A stretch of DNA of 49,965 bases from JBGTCD01 sp041749015 (GCA_041749015.1 JBGTCD010000020.1:1-49965), one strand, 5' to 3'. Counted from the stretch's first letter, positions 1 to 8,482 are shown. Numbers and translations: made by a program. The notes: a model not told the origin generated them from the sequence alone.

Positions 1-2
1 AT

Positions 3-98
3 GCCGATATTCATGAGGATGGCCAGAAGGAGATAAACCATTTTTTAAAAAAATTTCTCAAAGAAAAGCAACCTTCTCTAATTCTTCATGGTCTTTAA
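3..98 (+). CDS. C-terminal end of an unidentified protein (5' end outside window)
   Basis: The frame starting at base 3 is open from the window edge to a TAA at 96-98 and gives 31 residues, lysine-rich and ending in QPSLILHGL. The piece is too short to assign to a family. Its stop lies 19 bases before the start of the DUF2807 gene, so the two could share a transcript. It might be chance open frame, but the charged, helix-like composition fits a real C-terminus. Confidence 0.4.
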   Translation, partial: ADIHEDGQKEINHFLKKFLKEKQPSLILHGL

Positions 99-117
99 GA
101 AAAACTAAATTCCTACC

Positions 118-804
118 ATGAAGAAATTATTAACGTTTGCAATGATCTTATTTTTAATCTCTAGCCTGCATGCCCAGGAGAGAAAAACTTATAGCCTCAG
201 CAACTTTACAGGGGTGAAACTAGGTGGCAGCTCCAAAGTATACCTTAAGAAAGGAAGCGAGCAGCGTGTAGAAGCAGAGGGATCAGAAGATGCGCTTGAA
301 ATCCTTGAGTTGACAGTAAAAAATGGTACCCTGCATATTGGCCAAAAACCTGGTATGCGAAGCTGGAAGGGGTACAAAAGTCCTGATATCTACATTACCA
401 TTCCTGAATTGGATGCTGCATCCATATCAGGGTCGGGCAGCATCATTGGCGAATCCACATTCAAATCTCGCAGCATGGACATTTCAATTTCGGGCTCAGG
501 AAAAATCAACTTAGACCTGGATGCCAATGATTTAGAAGTGAAAATCTCAGGATCCGGAAGGGCAGAACTTAGCGGAAAGGCCAAAACCCATAGATTTACT
601 ATTTCAGGATCAGGTAAGATAGATGCAGAAGGACTGGAGTCGGAAGAAAGCAAGGTGGTTATTGCCGGGAGTGGTAGCATTACTAATCACGTCACCAAAA
701 GGCTGGATGTAACGATTTCCGGCAGTGGCTCTCTGAGATATAAGGGAGACCCGGAACACTTGAATTCAAAAGCCTCAGGCAGCGGTAAAGTGAGGAAGCT
801 TTAA
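118..804 (+). CDS. DUF2807 (head GIN domain) exported protein
   Basis: This 228-residue protein begins with a clear signal peptide (MKKLLTFAMILFLISSLHAQ, cleavage expected near residue 20). The mature part repeats the word ISGSG(S/K)I about every 20 residues (residues about 100-225). That pattern is typical of DUF2807, the putative auto-transporter adhesin 'head GIN' domain, which is expected to form a right-handed beta-helix. It should act in the periplasm or at the outer surface; the family's biochemical role is not established. The short gap to the upstream open frame suggests co-transcription. It converges on the methyltransferase gene with only 19 bases between stops. Confidence 0.85.
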   Translation: MKKLLTFAMILFLISSLHAQERKTYSLSNFTGVKLGGSSKVYLKKGSEQRVEAEGSEDALEILELTVKNGTLHIGQKPGMRSWKGYKSPDIYITIPELDAASISGSGSIIGESTFKSRSMDISISGSGKINLDLDANDLEVKISGSGRAELSGKAKTHRFTISGSGKIDAEGLESEESKVVIAGSGSITNHVTKRLDVTISGSGSLRYKGDPEHLNSKASGSGKVRKL

Positions 805-823
805 GGCTGATTTTTTCGAGCAT

Positions 824-1453
824 CTAGTTAGTATGTAATTTTCTGAAACTGCAAAAAACAAAATTCTGAATGGTGTCGAACGGTGTCTTATGGTCAACCG
901 TTATGCAATTGATTTTCTCAAAAACCTTTTTCAGTCGATCTGTCATTGTCGTTTCCGAATATTGTTTGATTTCTATTCCGCTACATTTTTTCGGTCCTTG
1001 TTCTGAAAATGTCCCGATAACCAAAACACCTGTCGGGATTATATTTTGTTCAGCTGTTTCCAAATAATTTGAAATTTCTTGCTCGTCTGTCAAAAAGTGA
1101 AATGCTGCTCTGTCATGCCAAAAGTCATATTTCACTGTCGGCTTAAAAGTTGCTGCATCTGCAACTATCCATTTTACATTTTTTGCTCTGTCACCAAGAC
1201 GTTGTTTTGCTCTGTCAATTGCAGCCGCTGAAATGTCGAGAACTGAAATGTCTTGATAACCCAAGTCGAGTAAATGGTCAACTAAAAAACTGTCGCCACC
1301 GCCAATGTCAATCACTTTTGCAGTTGTCGGCACCTTGAATTGTTTAAAGAAGTCCAATGAAGTTTCTGGTGTCGGCTGAAACCAACTAACGTCTTTCAGT
1401 TCTTTTGTCTGATAGATATTTTCCCAATGTTTTTTGCGGTCAAAATTTTCCAT
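824..1453 (-). CDS. Class I SAM-dependent methyltransferase
   Basis: A 209-residue soluble protein with the SAM-binding motif I KVIDIGGGDSF (residues about 46-56), the acidic post-I motif SVLDIS about 20 residues later, and VADA as motif II. A WHDRAAFHFL segment occupies the post-II position. The fold is therefore a Rossmann-type methyltransferase of about the usual length; the substrate cannot be read from the sequence. The N-terminus (DRKKHWENIYQTKELKDVSWFQ) is common in small stand-alone methyltransferases. Codon use looks unlike its neighbours: the sense strand is full of GACA and GAC words. The gene is followed on its promoter side by palindromes (1471-1575), which together hint at horizontal acquisition. 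It stands alone, convergent with the DUF2807 gene. Confidence 0.85.
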   Translation of the reverse strand: MENFDRKKHWENIYQTKELKDVSWFQPTPETSLDFFKQFKVPTTAKVIDIGGGDSFLVDHLLDLGYQDISVLDISAAAIDRAKQRLGDRAKNVKWIVADAATFKPTVKYDFWHDRAAFHFLTDEQEISNYLETAEQNIIPTGVLVIGTFSEQGPKKCSGIEIKQYSETTMTDRLKKVFEKINCITVDHKTPFDTIQNFVFCSFRKLHTN

Positions 1454-1470
1454 TTTTCTATGTCATTTTT

Positions 1471-1575
1471 ATGTTGCGTTATCGTCTTTTGAGGTAAGGC
1501 TTAACAGCCAAAGGCCAAAAGTTTACCCACCGAAATCCCGAGGGATGTAGCGGGGCTAACGGCCTTAAAGTAAAG
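1471..1575. repeat. Palindrome-rich segment upstream of the methyltransferase gene
   Basis: This non-coding stretch holds the hairpin ATCCC-GA-GGGAT at 1535-1546 and two related GGC-n-GTTA-n-GCC-like words, one on each side (about 1498-1510 and 1555-1565). The outer words are inverted-repeat-like and the central hairpin lies between them, so the segment could fold as one structure. I know similar cassette-like flanks around single genes in Bacteroidota only as a general impression. No integrase is present here, so the assignment is tentative. Confidence 0.4.
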
Positions 1576-1595
1576 TTACAATTAAATTAATGATT

Positions 1596-2795
1596 TTAAG
1601 ATTGAGGAATCCACCTCCTATACAACCCTGTAACCAGAAAAATTAAGCCAATACTAGCCAGTACTGCCCCCGAGAAAAATACCAATGGAAAATTTGCAGG
1701 ATTATTGGCAAACAAAAACCCGGATGTCAAAGCCCCTGCCCCTATACCAATTTCCAAAGCAATGAAAACGGTGGCCATGGCCCTGCCCCTGTGCCCTTCC
1801 GAACTAAGATCGATGGTCCAGGCCAGGACAGTAGGTGAATTCATACCGGTAGCAAGGCCAAAAAGTACCGCCCCAAACATGAGCATCCAGAATGACTGCG
1901 CAAGACCGATAAACACCATGGCATTAACCAATAACAAAGCAGAAATGATGATGATGGGCACTCGACCCAGTCGATCAGAAGCCCTTCCCGCAATAAATCG
2001 CACGATGATGGACGCCAAAGTAAAAACAGTAAAAAACAACCCTTTATTTTGGATCCCGAGGTGTTTACTCAAATCAGGTATGATAGTCAGCATCACCCCA
2101 AACGAAAAGGCTCCCGTAATGAGTACAAATGCCGGTACCAATACCCTTTTTTCGAGGATATCATCCATTCCAATTTTTAGCAATCCCAATGAAAATGGTT
2201 GCTTTTCAGCGAGGGTTTCTGTTACCCTGGTGAGCATGAGTAATGATAGAAAAGCACAGCCCGAAGAAATATAAAATACCGGCACCACCCCATAATATTG
2301 CCCGATCAAACCACCAAGGGCTGGGCCGGCAGCCATCCCGGTGGTCCCAAATACCCCTACTATCCCCATCGCCTCACCCCTGCGATGAACAGGTACAATA
2401 TCCGCGATATAGGCGGTAACTGCAGTAGGGAGGAATCCGGTAGAAAATCCATGAAAAAAACGGAGCATAAAAAATAAGGGAACCGTAGCCATAATCGGAT
2501 ACAGCAACCCCATCACCACACAAATCCCCGCCCCAAAAAACATAACCGGAAGCCGACCAATCGTATCCGAAAGGCGGCCACTGAATGGCCTTGAAAACGC
2601 AGCAGTCATGGTAAATAAGGCAATGATTAGCCCTTTGTAGTCTTCACCACCCAAGCTAGTCAGGTAGTCTGGAAGCTCCGGAATGATCATATTGAAGCTC
2701 GCAAAAAATAATAGATAACTCGAGCTCAGTATCCAAAACCTTGAATGATAAACCTTAAAAAATGGTATCCCTTTTACAGGAAAATCGGTCCTCAT
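1596..2795 (-). CDS. Major facilitator superfamily transporter
   Basis: A 399-residue polytopic membrane protein with about 12 predicted helices in two halves. MFS motif A is visible in the loop after helix 2 (GRLSDTIGRLP, residues about 73-83) and in weaker form in the second half (GRASDRLGRVP). The segment RFFHGFSTGFLPTAVTAYIADIVP (starting near residue 112) resembles the drug:H+ antiporter subfamily, so export of a small molecule is likely, but the substrate is unknown. The start lies 3 bases after the prfB stop, so the gene is almost certainly translated from the prfB transcript. Their functions are unrelated; the pairing may be only a shared promoter. Confidence 0.85.
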   Translation of the reverse strand: MRTDFPVKGIPFFKVYHSRFWILSSSYLLFFASFNMIIPELPDYLTSLGGEDYKGLIIALFTMTAAFSRPFSGRLSDTIGRLPVMFFGAGICVVMGLLYPIMATVPLFFMLRFFHGFSTGFLPTAVTAYIADIVPVHRRGEAMGIVGVFGTTGMAAGPALGGLIGQYYGVVPVFYISSGCAFLSLLMLTRVTETLAEKQPFSLGLLKIGMDDILEKRVLVPAFVLITGAFSFGVMLTIIPDLSKHLGIQNKGLFFTVFTLASIIVRFIAGRASDRLGRVPIIIISALLLVNAMVFIGLAQSFWMLMFGAVLFGLATGMNSPTVLAWTIDLSSEGHRGRAMATVFIALEIGIGAGALTSGFLFANNPANFPLVFFSGAVLASIGLIFLVTGLYRRWIPQS

Positions 2796-2798
2796 GGG

Positions 2799-3882
2799 CT
2801 ACTCCTGTCTGCCTAACAAAAATGCTTTCATAAATTCATCCAGATCACCATCGAGTACATTTTGCACATCAGACCGCTCCACCCCGGTCCGGGTATCTTT
2901 TGCCAGCTTATAAGGGTGCAACACATAGTTGCGGATCTGAGAGCCAAAATCAATCCTCATTTTGGTACTTTCTACCCGGTCGCGCTCTTCGTTGCGCTTT
3001 TCAATCTCTATTTGGTAAAGGCGGGATTTAAGCATTTTGATGGCTTTATCTTTATTTTTTTGTTGGGAACGTTCCTGCTGGCATTCTATAATCAACCCTG
3101 AAGGAGCATGATGCAACCGCACCGCTGTTTCTACTTTATTGACATTTTGCCCACCTGCACCACCAGAGCGGTATGTATCCCATTTGATATCCGCCAAATT
3201 GATCTCAATCGCAATATCATCATCCACCACCGGGTACACGTATACCGAGGCAAAAGAGGTATGTCTCCGGCCACCACTGTCATAAGGCGATATCCGCACC
3301 AGGCGGTGAACCCCAATTTCAGATTTGAGCATCCCATAGGCAAAGGGCCCATCTACCTCCAGTGTGGCGGATTTGATTCCAGCAGTCTCACCGGCCTGAT
3401 AGTTGACCTGCTTTACCTGGTAGCCACTGCCTCCCCCCCACATGATGTACATGCGATTGAGCATATCAGCCCAGTCCTGGCTTTCAGTACCACCGGCTCC
3501 GGGATTGATCTCTATCATGGCGCTGAGCTGATCTTCCTCTTCGCTCAGCATTTTTTTGAATTCCAGGGCCTCAAGATTTTTTAAAGTGCTGGCATATTCA
3601 TCCTGCATTTCCTTTTCGGAAACCTCATCGGCCTCATAAAATTCATATAAAGTACCCAGATCGTCGATCTGCTGACTTACAGCTCCAAACCTATCGGTCC
3701 AGTATTTTTCAGATTTGATGGTCTTGAGCATTTTTTCCGCCGCCTCCGGGTCATTCCAGAAGTCAGGGAGCATGGTGACGGCCTCCTTCTCAGCTATAGA
3801 TTGTACTTGATTATCGTAGTCAAAGATACCTCCTCAAAGCCGTTATCCTGGCTTTTAAATCTTTCAATTCTTCTTTGGTCAT
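2799..3882 (-). CDS. prfB: Peptide chain release factor 2, with programmed +1 frameshift
   Basis: RF2 recognises UGA and UAA stop codons and triggers release of the finished peptide. The main open frame (324 residues from an internal ATG at 3773) holds the catalytic GGQ loop (RSGGAGGQNVNKVETAV) and the SPYDSGGRRHTSFASV segment. The true gene begins at the ATG at 3882 with 20 codons, MTKEELKDLKARITALRRYL, then an in-frame TGA at 3822-3820. Skipping one base after CTT joins this to DYDNQVQSIAEKEAVT and the main frame, giving 360 residues, the normal RF2 length. An AGGAGG lies just before the slip site, as in the known autoregulated prfB genes. An automatic call starting at 3773 would be truncated. 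It is first in an operon with the MFS gene. Confidence 0.95.
3819..3837 (-). promoter_or_regulatory. prfB: prfB +1 frameshift signal
   Basis: Read on the minus strand the site is AGG AGG TAT CTT TGA C: an internal Shine-Dalgarno-like AGGAGG (3834-3829), a spacer codon, the slippery CTT and the TGA stop followed by C. This matches the classical RF2 recoding signal, in which low RF2 makes the ribosome pause at UGA and shift by +1. Confidence 0.93.
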
Positions 3883-3902
3883 GGTAGTCGATTTTTATTC
3901 GG

Positions 3903-3910
3903 CAAATGTA
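3903..3910 (-). promoter_or_regulatory. Candidate -7 promoter element of prfB
   Basis: TACATTTG on the minus strand matches the Bacteroidota -7 consensus TAnnTTTG and ends 20 bases before the prfB ATG, implying a very short leader. I do not see a good TTTG -33 element at the expected distance. Confidence 0.45.
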
Positions 3911-4100
3911 AAGAATTATGTTGCTCTAAGCTATTCTATATCATTATTTCAGATTCTTAGTCTGCCATTTTTTAATCGTAAAAAGAAAGTATTCAAGGAC
4001 TCCAAAAATAAAATGGTTTAGCCTAATAATTCAGAGACCTCTTCTGCTGCATTCTTTTCATTTTTTACTAAGTTAGCCCAGATTAAATACTTAAAGCCCT

Positions 4101-5396
4101 ATGAAAAAAAATTACCCGCTTCTAATTCCATTATTAATTCTTTTCTATTCCTGTAACTCCACCTCTGAAACAGCCAAAGAATATGTATTTGTTGACCCAA
4201 GTGAAGCTGGGTTTGACACTGAAAAACTTAAGGCTGTTGAATCGGTAATCGAAGAGGAAATAAACCTGAATCATATTGCCGGTGCCGTAGCACTGGTAGC
4301 CCGCAATGGAAATATTGTGATGGAAAAAGCCTGGGGATGGCAGGATAAGGGGGCCGATAAAAGCATGGAAACCCACCATCTATTCCGGATCGCCTCCATG
4401 ACCAAAGTCATCACCAGTGTGGCGATACTGCAACTTTACGAACAGGGAAAACTTAAGCTTGATGACCCCCTTGAAAAATTTATTCCTGAATTCGCCAATC
4501 CTTCCATTTTAATAAATTATGATGAGGAGAAAGGAGATTACCTGACTGAGCCTTCTTCAAGGAGCATAACAATCCATGACCTATTGACCCACACCTCGGG
4601 GATTGCCTATGGCTTTACTAATCCAAAGATATTTGGCACCATATACGCAAAAGCAGGGGTGCCCGATTTGGGTACCGAAGACAGCCTCACCATCGCTGAA
4701 ACCATGGCAGCACTAGGGGAACTCCCATTGGCTCATGAACCAGGAGAGAAATTTACATACGGCCTCAATACTGATGTGCTGGGCCGAGTGGTAGAGGTGG
4801 TTTCTGGATTGTCGCTGGCAGACTATTTTCAGGAGTTTATTTTTGATCCCCTTGGGATGGAGGATACTGGATTTTACCTGCCTGGGAGAGAAGCTGACCT
4901 TACTATCCTGTACACCATCAGGGATAGTACCATAATTGAGTACCCCAACGATCCAAAAATGCCCATTACGCCTGATTTTCCTATTACCGGTGCCATGACC
5001 TATCATTCAGGAGGCGCAGGATTGACGGCCACTGCCCGAGACTATTTCACATTTTTACAGGCCTTGTTAAATGAAGGTGAATGGCAGGGGAAACGAATTC
5101 TTAAAAGTTTTACCTTCGAACTCATGACCACCAACCAGATTGGGGACATCAACTTCGGTGGCAATCACTTTGGATATGGCCTACAAATCACAACAGAAGC
5201 CGGTCAAAAGCCGGGGATGCGTCCTGCCGGAAGTTTGAGTTGGGGTGGTGCCTTCCAAACTACTTATTGGATTGACGTCAAAAATGATATGGTGGTGGTA
5301 CTTATGACTCAGGTACTGCCTTCCCCCTATCAGAAAGCGCTTTATGAAGGATTTGAAAAAGCACTGTATGCTGCTTTGGTTTCTTCCAAAGAATAG
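4101..5396 (+). CDS. Serine hydrolase of the beta-lactamase class C / PBP4-like family, lipoprotein
   Basis: The 431-residue protein starts with a hydrophobic leader ending at Cys18 (LLILFYSC), a likely lipoprotein signal, though the residues before the cysteine are not the ideal lipobox. The class C beta-lactamase fold motifs are in place: Ser-x-x-Lys as SMTK (residues 99-102), a Tyr-x-Asn-type motif in FTYGLNTD (about residue 220), and a third motif, HSGGAG (about 300), in place of KTG. The catalytic serine and lysine are intact. Family members include esterases, D-amino-acid peptidases and true beta-lactamases, and the sequence does not show which this is. It is probably anchored in a membrane facing the periplasm. 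It appears to be a single gene, followed by the creD operon after 72 bases. Confidence 0.85.
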   Translation: MKKNYPLLIPLLILFYSCNSTSETAKEYVFVDPSEAGFDTEKLKAVESVIEEEINLNHIAGAVALVARNGNIVMEKAWGWQDKGADKSMETHHLFRIASMTKVITSVAILQLYEQGKLKLDDPLEKFIPEFANPSILINYDEEKGDYLTEPSSRSITIHDLLTHTSGIAYGFTNPKIFGTIYAKAGVPDLGTEDSLTIAETMAALGELPLAHEPGEKFTYGLNTDVLGRVVEVVSGLSLADYFQEFIFDPLGMEDTGFYLPGREADLTILYTIRDSTIIEYPNDPKMPITPDFPITGAMTYHSGGAGLTATARDYFTFLQALLNEGEWQGKRILKSFTFELMTTNQIGDINFGGNHFGYGLQITTEAGQKPGMRPAGSLSWGGAFQTTYWIDVKNDMVVVLMTQVLPSPYQKALYEGFEKALYAALVSSKE

Positions 5397-5420
5397 TTTT
5401 TAAAGTAGGATTTAAAAAAA

Positions 5421-5468
5421 TTTGGTAAATAAAATTTTAATTTTAACTTTGCTTTTAAAAGTACTTTT
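5421..5468 (+). promoter_or_regulatory. Promoter and palindromic operator of the creD operon
   Basis: A TTTG at 5421-5424 and TAACTTTG at 5444-5451, 19 bases apart, match the Bacteroidota -33/-7 promoter. Directly after it, AAAAGTACTTTT (5457-5468) is a perfect 12-base palindrome covering the expected transcription start and touching the ATG. Its core and its distance from TTTAACTTT are repeated before creD (6393-6416). It is a likely operator for the winged-helix protein encoded two genes downstream; that link is inference. Confidence 0.65.
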
Positions 5469-6083
5469 ATGAATAAAATAAAAGATGACCTCTCCGCTAT
5501 TAGGGATATAATGGAAAAATCGGTAAGGTTTACTGCCCTTAGCGGAGTTTCTGGGATTTTGGCAGGAATATATGCTTTAGTAGGATCCACTATAGCCTAT
5601 TATTTGGTTTATTACCCAAGTTCACCGTTCGGATTTAGATTTCATTATATCAATGAAGAGCAAATCATTTTGAAACTTATGATTGTAGCCATTGGGGTAT
5701 TAGGAATTTCTATTTCAACCGGTGTCTATTTTACCTGGAAAAGGGCTAAAAAAAATAATACCCAACTCTGGAACAAAACCTCCAGGTCAGTTTTAATTGA
5801 CTTTTGCATACCCTTATTGACTGGAGGAATATTTATTCTAATCCTATTATCAAGAGATATGTTCCCTGTTGTAGCCTCAAGTTGCCTTATTTTTTACGGC
5901 CTGGCACTCATAAACGCCAGTCATAAAATTAATAATGAGATACATTCCCTTGGTATTGTTCAAGTCATCATAGGCCTATTAGCAGCGTTTCTTCCAGGCT
6001 ATGGTTTGTTGTTCTGGGCATTAGGATTTGGCATTGCCCATATAGTGTTTGGCATTATGCTTTATCTGAAATATGAAAGATGA
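5469..6083 (+). CDS. Six-helix membrane protein of unknown function in the creD operon
   Basis: This 204-residue protein has a short polar N-terminus (MNKIKDDLSAIRDIMEKSVRF) and about six hydrophobic segments (roughly residues 20-47, 68-92, 112-133, 136-155, 161-178 and 180-200). I see no catalytic motif and no signal peptide, so it should sit in the inner membrane. Its stop overlaps the start of the winged-helix gene by 4 bases (ATGA), which indicates translational coupling. A membrane protein, a winged-helix regulator and CreD together suggest an envelope-stress or differentiation switch, but no function is assigned. Confidence 0.8.
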   Translation: MNKIKDDLSAIRDIMEKSVRFTALSGVSGILAGIYALVGSTIAYYLVYYPSSPFGFRFHYINEEQIILKLMIVAIGVLGISISTGVYFTWKRAKKNNTQLWNKTSRSVLIDFCIPLLTGGIFILILLSRDMFPVVASSCLIFYGLALINASHKINNEIHSLGIVQVIIGLLAAFLPGYGLLFWALGFGIAHIVFGIMLYLKYER

Positions 6084-6379
6084 AAAAATATTTCAAAGAT
6101 TTAGATAAAGCCTTCGAAAACCGTGTCAGGCTCCAGATCATGTCTGTTTTAATGATTCACGATAAATATGAATTTGTGCAAATGAAAGATCTCATTGGCT
6201 TAACAGACGGTAATCTAGCGACCCATCTCAAAAAACTTGAAGCCTCAGGGTATATTGAAGTCATCAAGGGATACAAAGGGCGCAAGCCCCAGACCTTATA
6301 TTCTGCCACCACATTAGGGAAAAAATCCTTCAACAAGCATTTAAAAGCTATGGAAGAAATCGTAAAAATGAATCAATAA
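6080..6379 (+). CDS. Winged-helix transcriptional regulator
   Basis: A 99-residue protein made almost wholly of one winged helix-turn-helix domain. Residues about 10-85 read ENRVRLQIMSVLM, FVQMKDLIGLTDGNLATHLKKLEASGYIEVIKGY and a wing with KGRKPQTLYSAT. It resembles the HTH_34/ArsR-like winged-helix families, which usually act as dimeric repressors. It overlaps the preceding membrane-protein gene by 4 bases and lies 40 bases before creD. The two matched palindromes, at the operon promoter and before creD, are the natural candidate sites for autoregulation. No metal- or ligand-binding cysteines are visible, so any signal may come from its membrane partners. Confidence 0.88.
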   Translation: MKKYFKDLDKAFENRVRLQIMSVLMIHDKYEFVQMKDLIGLTDGNLATHLKKLEASGYIEVIKGYKGRKPQTLYSATTLGKKSFNKHLKAMEEIVKMNQ

Positions 6380-6392
6380 TTTTTTTATAATT

Positions 6393-6416
6393 TAACTTTT
6401 AATTAAAAAGTACTTT
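6393..6416 (+). promoter_or_regulatory. Second palindromic operator, upstream of creD
   Basis: TAACTTTT (6393-6400), a one-base variant of the -7 consensus, is followed at the same spacing as in the upstream site by the perfect palindrome AAAGTACTTT (6407-6416), 3 bases before the creD ATG. The repeat of both element and spacing argues for a second regulated promoter inside the operon. I see no -33 TTTG here. Confidence 0.55.
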
Positions 6417-6419
6417 GAT

Positions 6420-7739
6420 ATGGAAAATATAAATGACTTAGCAAAAAGCGCCAGTAATGCGATTACAAGGTCCGTTACATTTAAATTAATTGTGGTTGGC
6501 ATCCTCATTTTACTTATGCTAATACCAATTTCTTTGATCAATAATTTATTGAAGGAAAGAAAGCAAAGGGCACGGGATGCCATCAAGGAAATTTCAGAAA
6601 AATGGGCTGGAAGTCAAACGATTCAGGGGCCAATTTTGGCAGTTCCCTATTTATCCACCTTTATTAACAAAGACAAAGAAGTTAAGTCAATAAAGAAATA
6701 TGCCTATGTTTTCCCCGAAACCAATATCATTACTGGTCATCTTCACTCGAAAATATTATCCAGAGGTATTTTTGATGCTGTTGTCTATAATTCAGATTTG
6801 GAAATATCGGGGCAATTCGATTTACAGACCGTATTAAAAAAGCTGGAAACTGATAAAGTATTACTCAATGAATGCGAATTATGGTATTCAGTTTCTGATT
6901 TAAAGGGGATATCAGCTATTCCTGTTATCCTGTGGGACGGCAAAAAGCATCATTCAGAGTCTTTTTATAGTATTGAAAATAATCTAAAAGGTTTCAAAAC
7001 CACACTTGTTCCATTGTCGGATAAAAAATTAACTTTCGACTATCGAATTACTCTTCAATTGAAAGGTAGTCAGGAAATTGCCATTACACCCTTGGCAAAA
7101 GTTACTCAAGCGGAAATTGACGGGGATTGGCATTCACCCAGTTTCTATGGCACATTTCTCCCTACAGATAGGGCGGTAGGCAAAGAAGATTTTAATGCCA
7201 AATGGCAAGTATTAGAATTTAACAGGCCTTTTTCCCCAGTCTATTATGGTGCTTTCCCAAAGGTAGATGGATATGATTTCGGGGTAAATTTATACGTACC
7301 GGTTGACCAATACCAAAAATCTGAACGGACCAATAAATATGCTCTATTAATTATCCTACTCACTTTTGTTGCCTTATTCCTAACCGAGATCATACTAAAG
7401 ATCAGGATTCACCCCATCCAATACCTTTTAATCGGTTGTGCATTAGCGATATACTACAGTCTATTGTTGTCCATCTCCGAGCACTGGGGATATTCGGTAG
7501 CATATTTAATAGCAAGCCTGGCCACTGTATCCCTTATTGCATTGTACTCCAAAGCCCTATTCAATGGCTGGAAATACACCGCTATTCTGGCCACCTCGTT
7601 ACTATCTTTTTATAGTTTTATTTGGATCATTGTCGATAATGAGGAATTTGCTTTGCTCATAGGCACCATCGGCTTGTTTGTAGTTTTAGCGGCAATCATG
7701 TATTTATCCAGAGCGATCAAATGGTATTCGTTTGAGTAA
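6420..7739 (+). CDS. creD: CreD-family inner membrane protein
   Basis: A 439-residue protein with one N-terminal membrane helix (residues about 20-45), a large periplasmic domain of about 260 residues (KWAGSQTIQGPILAVPY near its start, RPFSPVYYGAFPKVDGYDFGVNLYVPVDQYQ near its end), and five to six C-terminal helices (about 300-435). The layout and the GPILAVPY and P-VDQYQK words match CreD. CreD belongs to the CreBC regulon in Enterobacteria and helps envelope integrity; the biochemical activity is unknown. No CreBC pair is present, and a local winged-helix protein probably takes over control. It is the last gene of the three-gene operon. Confidence 0.88.
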   Translation: MENINDLAKSASNAITRSVTFKLIVVGILILLMLIPISLINNLLKERKQRARDAIKEISEKWAGSQTIQGPILAVPYLSTFINKDKEVKSIKKYAYVFPETNIITGHLHSKILSRGIFDAVVYNSDLEISGQFDLQTVLKKLETDKVLLNECELWYSVSDLKGISAIPVILWDGKKHHSESFYSIENNLKGFKTTLVPLSDKKLTFDYRITLQLKGSQEIAITPLAKVTQAEIDGDWHSPSFYGTFLPTDRAVGKEDFNAKWQVLEFNRPFSPVYYGAFPKVDGYDFGVNLYVPVDQYQKSERTNKYALLIILLTFVALFLTEIILKIRIHPIQYLLIGCALAIYYSLLLSISEHWGYSVAYLIASLATVSLIALYSKALFNGWKYTAILATSLLSFYSFIWIIVDNEEFALLIGTIGLFVVLAAIMYLSRAIKWYSFE

Positions 7740-7910
7740 ATACTGCTAGTCAAACCACTCAAATTTATTGCTGCCTTTTTTCTTGCATAATCTCCTGACT
7801 GTAAATCCATTAATGAATAGTCTCCAGAGATATTAAGGAAGTCTCTTTATGAATGCATGAACATTTGACCTTCTACTCAGTTAGACATGAATAACTAACC
7901 CAATATTAAA

Positions 7911-8429
7911 ATGAAAAAAATAAAAAGTGTAATGTTGGCCATTTCATTCATGGCAGTCGTAGGATTCGCTAATGCACAAGGTGCAAATGATGTTGTTGAT
8001 GTAGCCATTAGTTCTAAAGACCATACTACTTTGGTTGCAGCAATGAAAGCAGCAGGGCTCGTAGAGACTTTAAAAGGTGAAGGGCCATTTACTATTTTTG
8101 CTCCTACCAATGCTGCGTTTGACAAGTTGCCTGCTGGTACAGTAGAAATACTGTTAAAACCAGAAAATAAATCTAGTCTTGCTGGTGTCCTCACCTATCA
8201 TGTAGTAGCAGGAAATATAGATGCCGCCACACTGGGGGGCTTAATCGAAAAGGGTGATGGTAAGGCCAAAGTAGCAACAATTAATGGTCAAATTCTGGAA
8301 GCCTATGTAAAAGATGGTAGTGTTTACTTAAAAGACAGTAATGGGGGTAAAGCGAAAGTGACAACTGCTGACCTGAAAGCCAGCAATGGTGTTATTCATG
8401 TTACTGATGCTGTTTCTTTGCCGAAGTAA
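7911..8429 (+). CDS. Secreted fasciclin (FAS1) domain protein
   Basis: The 172-residue protein has a signal peptide (residues 1-23, ending in GFANAQ) and one FAS1 domain. The two conserved boxes are FTIFAPTNAAFDKLPAGT (about residues 61-78) and a later VLTYHVVAGN, followed near the end by ASNGVIHVTDAV. FAS1 proteins mediate cell adhesion in many organisms. A single-domain secreted form is common in Bacteroidota, where its partner is not known. The gene is monocistronic with its own promoter region (7740-7910) and a clear terminator just after the stop. Confidence 0.93.
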   Translation: MKKIKSVMLAISFMAVVGFANAQGANDVVDVAISSKDHTTLVAAMKAAGLVETLKGEGPFTIFAPTNAAFDKLPAGTVEILLKPENKSSLAGVLTYHVVAGNIDAATLGGLIEKGDGKAKVATINGQILEAYVKDGSVYLKDSNGGKAKVTTADLKASNGVIHVTDAVSLPK

Positions 8430-8451
8430 TTTAGATTTTAATACTTCTTAT

Positions 8452-8482
8452 ATAGCCAATCCAGTGGGTTGGCTATTTTTTT
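8452..8482. terminator. Rho-independent terminator between fasciclin and thioesterase genes
   Basis: ATAGCCAA (8452-8459) pairs with TTGGCTAT (8469-8476), extended by CC/GG across an AGTG loop with one bulged T, then a run of T. It lies between convergent genes and ends the fasciclin transcript. Confidence 0.8.

Noticed and set aside
1705..2274. Long open frame on the plus strand opposite the MFS gene
   Set aside because: It is antisense to a clear transporter gene and has no family features. Other opposite-strand frames, such as those within clpB, dnaE and the cyclase fusion, were dropped for the same reason.
2799..3773. prfB read as a 324-residue gene starting at the internal ATG
   Set aside because: It lacks the conserved first 36 residues, which are encoded just upstream in the shifted frame with a textbook recoding signal.
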